Assembly: GCA_030151725.1 (NCBI GenBank)
Contig: JASLDD010000036.1
Span: 1-28,101, forward strand
DNA from: Solirubrobacteraceae bacterium
Lineage (GTDB): Bacteria > Actinomycetota > Thermoleophilia > Solirubrobacterales > Solirubrobacteraceae
Direction: 5' to 3'
Length of the DNA: 28,101 nt
The notes under the pieces were generated by a model. It ran no database searches. It was not told the origin of the DNA and was given only the letters and a program-made list of their open reading frames with translations. Made by a program: the position numbers and the translations under genes. Shown piece by piece: positions 21,952 through 28,101 of this stretch (the first letter of the stretch is position 1; the number at the start of each line of letters is the position of its first letter).

Positions 21952-22087
21952 CTAGACGCTCGCAGGGCAAGCGAGACAAGGACGCAGCGAGTGTGGCGTA
22001 CCGAACCGGGAGACGCTTCGCATCCCCGAACCGGCCAGCACGCGAGCGACCGAGGACGCCGTATCGCGCAGCCATGCGGGCGTCTAG
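21952..22087. repeat. CTAG-bounded palindromic repeat element, copy B
   Basis: This 136 bp element runs from CTAGACGC (21952) to GCGTCTAG (22087). The inverted terminal arms pair over about 17 bp with two mismatches. The 15-base block at 21977-21991 and the 26-base block at 22036-22061 match copy A (minus strand of 3842-3946) with 1 and 2 mismatches. The spacer between them is longer here and holds a direct repeat CCGAACCGG. The right terminal CTAG contains the stop codon of the minus-strand gene at 22084-22539, as copy A does for sufB. Confidence 0.8.
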
Positions 22088-22539
22088 TTGTCGCAGCCTA
22101 GGCGGTCCCACATATACAGCGAAATGCACTCATTCGCAAGCTCTATCGCCCGCTCGGTGGAGAGCCGCGGGAGCACAGTGTCGAGTGCCTGATCCTCGGC
22201 TACCCCGGCCTGGAAGGCTTCCTCGCCACGGAAGCCGGCCGCGATCTTCAAGGCCTCGCGGCGGTTCTCGCCGAGGCTTGGGAACACGCCCACGAGGAAC
22301 TCCGTGTTGGGGATTGGCTGTCCGACCTCCAGCGAGGCGTGCCACGCGGCGAGCAGGTGCAGATCCTCCTCGTCCAGGTCCGCGATCGCCTTGGCGTAGT
22401 GAACCGATAGTTCCTGGTCGGGAATGTCATCGACCCACGCGCGCACCACCTCGCCGACGAGCTGGCGGCGCGCCTCGCGACCGACCGACTCGGCGATGAC
22501 GCGGATCGCATCCTGAGGCTCGATGAAACAGAGGGGCAT
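22084..22539 (-). CDS. Hypothetical protein, 151 residues
   Basis: This soluble acidic protein starts MPLCFIEPQDAIRVIAES. GGGAG sits 5 bases before the ATG at 22539. The longer reading from 22662 has a basic, unconvincing start. It is mostly helical and rich in Glu, Leu and Ala, with segments such as DDIPDQELSVHYAKAIADLDEEDLHLLAAWHASLEVG and NECISLYMWDRLGCDN. There is no membrane segment and no recognised motif, and I do not know the family. Its TAG stop lies in the terminal CTAG of repeat copy B. Confidence 0.7.
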   Translation of the reverse strand: MPLCFIEPQDAIRVIAESVGREARRQLVGEVVRAWVDDIPDQELSVHYAKAIADLDEEDLHLLAAWHASLEVGQPIPNTEFLVGVFPSLGENRREALKIAAGFRGEEAFQAGVAEDQALDTVLPRLSTERAIELANECISLYMWDRLGCDN

Positions 22540-22698
22540 CGCGACTCCCGGTGGGGTTAGGAACAGCTGACAGCAAGACTGTAGGTGTCCGTGTGGACGG
22601 CATTTTTTCCCGTCCCGCGTACGCCGCGCCAACAGCCTCGCACGCCGTTTTCGCCGCCCCAACGGGCCTCGGGACTCAGCAGGCGCGCTACTGGAGGC

Positions 22699-23700
22699 TC
22701 AGAGGCCGAGCGCGGCGCCGACGCGCTCATAGGCGCCGTCATCGCGTATATCGCCTGGGAAGCCCACGGTGGCGCGTTGTGCCGCGGCCCAATTGGCGAG
22801 CGCGAGATCCAGCGCCTCCACTGGCACCTGCGCCGCCTCTGCCAGGGCTGCTGCGCGCCGGTCGAGCAGAAGCTGATCGCCGATCCCGAAGACCCGCTTG
22901 GCGGCGACGGTCGTCGGATCCTCGCCCGCCGCACCGCGCCCTCCGGCCAGATGCAGCGAGTCAGGGCGCAGCTCATAGAGATCGAGCCGCCCCATCGTGA
23001 CGAGTAGTTCGTAGCGCCCCACCCGCCCGAAGCCGGGCAGCGCCAAGCGCTCGAACAGCCGCTCGAAGCGACGCTCGGGAGTCCATCCCGCATCGCCCGT
23101 CAGCGCCGTGCGCTGCGAGCCGGCGGCTGTCCGGTCGACCCACTGCCTGTAGGCGCGCAGCGTATCCGCCCCGCGAGCCGGATCGTGCGATGTCCGCGGG
23201 CCGAGCGCGATGCCCTCCAGATCGAGAGCCTGATCCTCGCCCACGAGCCCCGGCGCGCGCTCCAGAGCCATCTCGATTCCCGCAAACGGCTCATCGCCGT
23301 CGAGCGGCGAGAGGTAGGCGATCAGGAAGCACATCCAGGTGGCGCGCTCGAGATCCTCGCCCGCCGGCGAGCGTGCCTCTCCATAGAGACCGGGCGGATC
23401 GGCTGCCAGGGCGAGCAGGCGTCCGTTGGCGAAAGAGATCTCCTCGACGAGCTTGAGCGCATCGGCCGAGGCGCGGATGCCGGGCACGAGCTCCGAGCGG
23501 AAGCCGTCGTCCTCGGCGCGGCCCTCGCGGCGCACGACCACCCCTCCGCGCTTGCGAGCCACGGCGCCGGCGGTGCGAGCGCTCGGAGTGCGGACGCCAC
23601 GGGCACGCGGAGCGCCACCTTCCGAAGCCGCTCCGGGAAGGGTCTTGCTGCAGATGGGGCAGCGCTCTAGGAAGCGGCCGTGGCGGCAGAACGTCGGCAT
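22699..23700 (-). CDS. Unknown protein with N-terminal Cys/His knuckle, possibly DNA-glycosylase-like (HhH) fold
   Basis: This 333-residue protein opens MPTFCRHGRFLERCPICSK: Cys5, His7 and Cys14-x-x-Cys17 could hold zinc. A basic, Ala/Arg-rich linker (~residues 25-60) follows, then a mostly helical acidic domain. Segments near the C-terminus (GFGRVGRYELLVTMGRL, VAAKRVFGIGDQLLLDRRAAALA, ALDLALANWAA) remind me of helix-hairpin-helix DNA-glycosylase-type folds. They also recall the alpha-glutamyl/putrescinyl thymine pyrophosphorylase group described in DNA hypermodification systems. That link is tentative. The start overlaps the end of the monooxygenase gene upstream by 34 bases, so the two are probably cotranscribed. 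Confidence 0.6.
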   Translation of the reverse strand: MPTFCRHGRFLERCPICSKTLPGAASEGGAPRARGVRTPSARTAGAVARKRGGVVVRREGRAEDDGFRSELVPGIRASADALKLVEEISFANGRLLALAADPPGLYGEARSPAGEDLERATWMCFLIAYLSPLDGDEPFAGIEMALERAPGLVGEDQALDLEGIALGPRTSHDPARGADTLRAYRQWVDRTAAGSQRTALTGDAGWTPERRFERLFERLALPGFGRVGRYELLVTMGRLDLYELRPDSLHLAGGRGAAGEDPTTVAAKRVFGIGDQLLLDRRAAALAEAAQVPVEALDLALANWAAAQRATVGFPGDIRDDGAYERVGAALGL

Positions 23701-25049
23701 AGCGCCGGTGGAGGGTATCCGTGAGCCCGCGCACGCGAAGCACCCGCGCTTCGCTCCTTGACGAGGGCATGGAGGTAGTCGTCGAAGTCGACCTGGATGG
23801 TGTGGCGCTTGGAGGCCACGTAGCGCTCGCGCATGGCCGCCTGGTCGGCTGCGATGTCAACGCGCATCTCGGCCTGTGAGGGCAGCTCGTAGTCGCCCTG
23901 CAGGTAGTCGCCCACCCACGCGCCCTGCGCCTCCGCCAGCGGCATGACCGCCCCGAGCGGCTGCAGCAGCCCGATGAAGAACACGTTGTCGATGTCCGGG
24001 TGGTAGACCCGCCTGAACAGCTCTATGTGGTTTTCGGGCGCTGAGATGAACTGCTCGTCGAAGAACGGGAACGTTATCTTGTAGCCGGTGCAGTAGACGA
24101 CCACGTCTGCCTCGACCGAGGTGCCGTCCACGAACCGCACCAGCGAGCCGTCGAACGATTCGATGTTGGCCTTGGGAGCGATCGTCCCGTGTTGGAGGCG
24201 GTCGAGGATGCGGCCCGAGATCGTGGGGTGGGCCTCGCCGAAGCGGTGGTTGGGCTTGGGCAGGCCGTGGTGCTCCGGCGGTCCGGCATAGCTGCGGATC
24301 AGCTGCTGGATGAAGCGCTGGCGGACCTTGAAGGGGATGCGGGGATCGTTGCGCAGCTGATCGACCGGTTTCCCGAACACGTACTTGGGGATGATCCACA
24401 CGCCCTGGCGGGCCGCCAGGTAGGTGCTCTCGGCGACATATGAGGACTCGACGGCGATGTCCATCGCCGAGTTGCCCATTCCGAGAACCACCACCCGCTT
24501 GCCGGCGAAGATCGAGTTGTCGATGTAGGAGTGCGCGTGCAGCTGCGTCCCGGGGAAGGACTCCGAGCCGGGGAACGCCGGTTCGGGCCACCGTGGGTTC
24601 CAGTGGTGGCCGTTGGCGACGATCAGCGCGTCGTAGGTGTGCGTCTCCCCTGTGTCCAACTCGATGCTCCAGCTGCCGTCATCGCCGCGCGTGGCGTTCT
24701 CGACACCGGTCTCGAAGACGATCCTGTCGCGAAACCCGAAGTGGTCGACGTATTCCTCGAAGTAGGCCGCGATCTGGGTGTGGTGGGGGAAATCGGGGTA
24801 GGACTCGGGCATCGGGAAGTCCGAATACTCCATGCGTGGGCGTGAGGTGTTGATGAACAGGTCGCGGTAGGCGGCCGACATGCCGTTCTTGTTCTCGAAC
24901 ACCCAGTTTCCGCCGATGCGATCGGACTTCTCGAAGCAGTCGAAGTCGATGCCGCGCTCGAACAGCGCCTTGGCGGCAGCGATGCCCGAGGAGCCGGCGC
25001 CGATCAGGCAGACCTTCGGCGAGGGGACGTTCTCGGAGACGGAGGCCAT
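23667..25049 (-). CDS. Flavin-containing monooxygenase-like protein (FMO/BVMO family)
   Basis: This 460-residue FAD- and NADPH-dependent oxygenase has the FAD motif GAGSSGIAAAKAL (residues 17-29), the FMO fingerprint FPGTQLHAHSY and the NADPH motif VVVLGMGNSAMDIAVES. A C-terminal CTGYKITFPFFD motif and the helical tail complete the family. It probably oxygenates a nucleophilic N, S or carbonyl substrate. The final ~30 residues (SAGASRARAHGYPPPALCRR) are basic and low-complexity, running over the start of the next gene. TAGGCT ends 6 bases before the ATG. No linked reductase is present. Confidence 0.94.
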   Translation of the reverse strand: MASVSENVPSPKVCLIGAGSSGIAAAKALFERGIDFDCFEKSDRIGGNWVFENKNGMSAAYRDLFINTSRPRMEYSDFPMPESYPDFPHHTQIAAYFEEYVDHFGFRDRIVFETGVENATRGDDGSWSIELDTGETHTYDALIVANGHHWNPRWPEPAFPGSESFPGTQLHAHSYIDNSIFAGKRVVVLGMGNSAMDIAVESSYVAESTYLAARQGVWIIPKYVFGKPVDQLRNDPRIPFKVRQRFIQQLIRSYAGPPEHHGLPKPNHRFGEAHPTISGRILDRLQHGTIAPKANIESFDGSLVRFVDGTSVEADVVVYCTGYKITFPFFDEQFISAPENHIELFRRVYHPDIDNVFFIGLLQPLGAVMPLAEAQGAWVGDYLQGDYELPSQAEMRVDIAADQAAMRERYVASKRHTIQVDFDDYLHALVKERSAGASRARAHGYPPPALCRRSAATAAS

Positions 25050-25085
25050 ACGATCAGCCTAGAAGAAACACGGCGTCCAGGCGAC

Positions 25086-26654
25086 TCAGTCGGCGCCGAT
25101 GCCGGGCCCGACGTGCTGCGGTGGGCCCTCGGGGCCGCTGTCCGCATCGGAGTGCCCGGCAAGGCCCTCATCGGAGCCCGCGCCCGAGCTGCCATCGCGC
25201 AGCCCAGCCAAGTAGCGGTCCACCATGCGCGCGCACTGGCGCCCCTCGTTGATCGCCCACACGATCAACGACTGGCCGCGCCGCGCATCGCCGGCTGCGA
25301 ACACCCCGTCGACGGACGTCGTGTACGGCTTGACCGCCTTGACGTTGCCACGGGGGTCCTTCTCGACGCCGAACTGGTCGAGCAGCTCCTGCTCGGGGTG
25401 AAGGAAGCCCATCGCCAGCAGCACCAGCTGCGCGGGCAGCTCGCGCTCTGTCCCCGGGATCGGAGCGAACGGTGGCTGCGGCTGGGCGTGGGCGATGTGC
25501 AATCCGCCGACTCGCCCGCTGCCGTCGTCGGCGAAACTGGTGGTGGTGACCGAGTAGTCCTGCTCGCCAAGGCCCTGGTCGCGAGCCTCCTCCATGGCGT
25601 AGCTGAGGCGGTACTTCAGCGGCCACTCCGGCCACGGTGTGCGATCGTCGGGGCGATGCGCGGGCGGCTCTGAGAGGAGCTCCAGCTGCACAACCGAGCG
25701 CGCGCCCTCGCGCAGCGAGTTGCCGACACAGTCGGCTCCAGTGTCTCCGCCGCCGATCACCACGACGTCCTTGTCCTTGGCGGTGATCACTTTCTCGACT
25801 CCCGGCTGGGCGGTGGTCGGCTCAGGCCCGAGCTCGCGCGCCACCCAGCGGTTTCGCTGATAGAGGTACTCCATCGCGAAGTGCACCCCGTCTAGCTGGC
25901 GGCCGGGCACGTCGAGCTGGCGCGGCACGCGCGAGCCGGTGGCAAGCACGACCGCGTCGAAGCGATCGCGCAGCTCGGCCACGGTCACATCGCGCCCGAC
26001 ATCGACACCGCAGCGCAGCTCAACGCCCTCGGCCATCAGCTGCTCTGCGCGTCTCTGCACGATGGTCTTCTCGATCTTGAAGTCGGGCACACCGAAGCGC
26101 ACGAGGCCACCGATGGCCTCGTCGCGCTCGAACAACGTCACGTTGTGTCCCGCGCGGCGCAGCTGCTGAGCTGCCGCCATGCCGGCCGGACCGGAGCCCA
26201 CGACGGCGACCGCTTGGCCGGTCTCGCGGCGCGGATGCGGGGGCTGGGGCGTGACCCAGCCCTCATCCCAGGCGCGGTTGATGATGGCGTTCTCGACCTG
26301 TTTGATCGTGACCGCTTCGCCCTCGCGGATCTCGAGTACACAGGCCGCCTCGCAGGGAGCCGGACAGAGGCGCCCGGTGAACTCGGGGAAGTTGTTGGTG
26401 GCGTGCAGCTGGGCGATGGCGTCCTGGAAGCGATCGCGGTAGACGAGGTCGTTCCAGTCGGGGATCAGGTTGCCCAGCGGACAGCCGTTGTGACAGAACG
26501 GCACACCGCAGTCCATACAGCGGGCGCCTTGCTCGCGGAGCTCCTCCACGGGGCGCTGCAGCTGGAACTCGCGGTAGTCGTGGATGCGCTCGGCCGGGTC
26601 CCGTTGGGGGATCGGGCTGCGCTCTATCTGAAGGAAGCCCCCCAGCTTGCCCAT
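25086..26654 (-). CDS. gltD: Glutamate synthase small subunit
   Basis: This 522-residue FAD protein passes electrons from NADPH to GltB. An N-terminal Fe-S domain (CMDCGVPFCHNGCPLGN, CPAPCEAACVL; residues ~46-105) is followed by FAD-binding GSGPAGMAAAQQL (~153), the substrate loop GGLVRFGVPDFKIEK, NADPH-binding GGGDTGADCVGNSLREGA (~300) and GVFAAGDARRGQSLIVWAINEGR near the C-terminus. The last ~35 residues are a Gly/Ser/Asp-rich tail beyond the usual end. The ATG overlaps the gltB stop by one base (TGATG), so the two subunits are translationally coupled, and it follows gltB on the same strand. Confidence 0.96.
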   Translation of the reverse strand: MGKLGGFLQIERSPIPQRDPAERIHDYREFQLQRPVEELREQGARCMDCGVPFCHNGCPLGNLIPDWNDLVYRDRFQDAIAQLHATNNFPEFTGRLCPAPCEAACVLEIREGEAVTIKQVENAIINRAWDEGWVTPQPPHPRRETGQAVAVVGSGPAGMAAAQQLRRAGHNVTLFERDEAIGGLVRFGVPDFKIEKTIVQRRAEQLMAEGVELRCGVDVGRDVTVAELRDRFDAVVLATGSRVPRQLDVPGRQLDGVHFAMEYLYQRNRWVARELGPEPTTAQPGVEKVITAKDKDVVVIGGGDTGADCVGNSLREGARSVVQLELLSEPPAHRPDDRTPWPEWPLKYRLSYAMEEARDQGLGEQDYSVTTTSFADDGSGRVGGLHIAHAQPQPPFAPIPGTERELPAQLVLLAMGFLHPEQELLDQFGVEKDPRGNVKAVKPYTTSVDGVFAAGDARRGQSLIVWAINEGRQCARMVDRYLAGLRDGSSGAGSDEGLAGHSDADSGPEGPPQHVGPGIGAD

Positions 26655-28101
26655 CAGGCGCCCGCCTCGCCGACCGGGTCGAGCGGCCGCGGCGTGGACA
26701 GCCCGCCGTTCACCGACGCCCCACGGGCGGCAAGCGCCTCTTCCTCGGCGCGCTCGCGCAGCACGCGCTTGTAGTCATGCGGCATCACCTTCACGAAGGC
26801 GCCGCGCTCGAGCACCCCCTCCCAGTCGCCCAGCACGCGTGCGGCAACCGGTGAGCCGGTGCGCTGGCGGTGCTCCTCGATCATCGCCCGCAGCTCGATC
26901 GCGTCGGCGGTCGAGATCTCGTCGAAGCCCACGAGGCCCATGTTGCAGCGCCCGGGGAAGACGCTCTGCTCGTCGAGGACGTAGGCCACGCCACCGCTCA
27001 TACCGGCCGCGAAGTTGCGCCCCGTCGGTCCCAGCACGACCACCCGCCCGCCTGTCATGTACTCGCAGCCGTGATCGCCCACCCCCTCGACCACAGCGCT
27101 CGCGCCCGAGTTGCGCACCGCGAAGCGCTCACCGGCAAGGCCCCTGAAGAACGCGCGCCCGGCGGTCGCGCCGTAGAGCACGGTGTTGCCCACGATCACG
27201 TTCTGCTCGGCCTCGAAGTGCTCACCCATGCCCTCGCGCGGGCGGATCGTGAAGACCCCGCCCGAGAGGCCCTTGCCGGCGTAGTCGTTGGCGTCGCCGT
27301 TGAGCGTGAAGGTGACCCCCGGAGCCAGCCATCCGGCGAAGCTCTGCCCGGCCGAGCCCGTGAACTCGACGACGATCGAGTCCTCATCCAGGCCACCGGC
27401 ACCGCAGCGCTGGGCGATATGGCTGGAGAGGATGCCGCCCACACAGCGGTTGCGGTTGCGGATGGCCATCGACATGCTGACCGCCTCACGCCGTTCGAGC
27501 GCCAGCTGCGAGCCCTCGACGAGCTGCCAGTCGAGTGCGTCCTCGAGCACCTGCGGCGGTGCTTCTACGCGCCTGCGCGGCGTTCCCTCGGGCAACTCGA
27601 TGTTGGTGAGCAGGTGCGTGAGGTCCACGCCGCGGGCCTTCCAGTGGTCGATCGCCTCGGCGGCGCCCAGCAAATCGACGCGGCCGGTGGCCTCGTCGAG
27701 CGTGCGCAGCCCCAACGAGGCCAGGATCTCGCGCACTTCTTCGGCCACGAAGAAGAAGAAGTTGACGACGTGCTCGGGGGTGCCCTTGAAGCGCTTGCGC
27801 AGCTCTGGGTCCTGGGTCGCGATCCCCACGGGGCAGGTGTTCAGGTGACAGGCCCGCATCATGATGCAGCCGGTGGCGATCAGCGGGGCGGTCGAGAAGC
27901 CCATCTCATCGGCGCCCAGCATCGCCGCCACGACCACATCGCGGCCGGTCTTCAGCTGGCCGTCGGTCTGCACGATGATCCGCGAGCGCAGGTCGTTGAT
28001 CAGCAGCGTCTGCTGGGTCTCGGCCAGGCCGATCTCCCAGGGCACGCCGGCGGCCTGGATCGAGGACAGCGGCGAGGCGCCGGTGCCGCCGTCGTGGCCG
28101 G
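26654..28101 (-). CDS. gltB: Glutamate synthase large subunit, C-terminal part (5' end beyond right edge)
   Basis: About 481 codons of the 3' part of gltB, open to the edge, are present. The visible FMN-domain end reads GHDGGTGASPLSSI, followed by GLAETQQTL. Next comes the Cys-rich [3Fe-4S] site (CIMMRACHLNTCPVGIATQ), and then the C-terminal GXGXG beta-helix domain with repeats such as GDANDYAGKGLSGG, GNTVLYGATAGRAFFRG and GMSGGVAYVLDE. The enzyme makes glutamate from glutamine and 2-oxoglutarate. The N-terminal glutaminase and FMN domains lie outside. The stop overlaps the gltD start by one base. Confidence 0.97.
   Translation of the reverse strand, partial: GHDGGTGASPLSSIQAAGVPWEIGLAETQQTLLINDLRSRIIVQTDGQLKTGRDVVVAAMLGADEMGFSTAPLIATGCIMMRACHLNTCPVGIATQDPELRKRFKGTPEHVVNFFFFVAEEVREILASLGLRTLDEATGRVDLLGAAEAIDHWKARGVDLTHLLTNIELPEGTPRRRVEAPPQVLEDALDWQLVEGSQLALERREAVSMSMAIRNRNRCVGGILSSHIAQRCGAGGLDEDSIVVEFTGSAGQSFAGWLAPGVTFTLNGDANDYAGKGLSGGVFTIRPREGMGEHFEAEQNVIVGNTVLYGATAGRAFFRGLAGERFAVRNSGASAVVEGVGDHGCEYMTGGRVVVLGPTGRNFAAGMSGGVAYVLDEQSVFPGRCNMGLVGFDEISTADAIELRAMIEEHRQRTGSPVAARVLGDWEGVLERGAFVKVMPHDYKRVLRERAEEEALAARGASVNGGLSTPRPLDPVGEAGA

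Overview
This is a GC-rich, gene-dense bacterial chromosome segment, most likely from an actinobacterium. Thermoleophilia/Solirubrobacterales is my best guess from the gene content (wax ester synthase/DGAT, YdeI-like, DUF916-like and MHYT proteins, an arsenic aquaporin/ArsC pair). That placement is inference. No rRNA, tRNA, CRISPR array, transposase or integrase was seen.

Layout. Positions 1-2209 (minus strand) hold the start of an MHYT membrane sensor, a VOC-protein/HxlR-regulator operon with a clear operator-promoter, and a small unknown protein. Positions 2445-8394 are housekeeping and lipid genes: a solitary sufB, a DipZ-like thioredoxin-fold protein, a calcineurin-type phosphoesterase, ispH, and divergently a wax ester synthase/DGAT. 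Positions 8437-10070 are a two-gene secreted/cell-surface unit (WxL-like protein plus a DUF916-like membrane-anchored partner). Positions 10248-14250 are an accessory patch of regulators and oxidoreductases, several of them broken: a frameshifted XRE/MmyB regulator, a 5'-truncated aldo/keto reductase, an intact aldo/keto reductase, a TetR/alpha-beta hydrolase divergent pair and a decayed GFA-type gene. Positions 14184-17480 hold a ROK repressor/MFS operon and a TauE/SafE permease. Positions 17445-19192 are an arsenic locus: arsR plus a Cys-rich peptide, divergent from an aquaporin and an arsenate reductase. Positions 19226-22539 carry a VOC protein, a YdeI-family protein, a frameshifted metallo-beta-lactamase-fold gene, a SufT/PaaD-like protein, a methyltransferase and small unknown genes. 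Positions 22699-28101 carry an unknown zinc-knuckle protein, a flavin monooxygenase, and gltD/gltB (gltB runs off the right edge).

How genes work together. In the ars locus, arsenate would be reduced by ArsC and arsenite would leave through the aquaporin, under ArsR control from one shared palindrome between the two divergent promoters. GltB and GltD form glutamate synthase. SufB and the SufT-like protein both belong to Fe-S assembly but are unlinked here, and IspH and GltBD are Fe-S clients.

Most notable. Two copies of a CTAG-bounded, imperfectly palindromic 105-136 bp repeat each begin exactly at a gene's stop codon, so that the stop TAG is part of the repeat (3842-3946 at sufB; 21952-22087 at a hypothetical gene). 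They share two conserved blocks. Several genes also show a -10-like hexamer ending 6-8 bases before the start codon, suggesting that leaderless transcription is common here.
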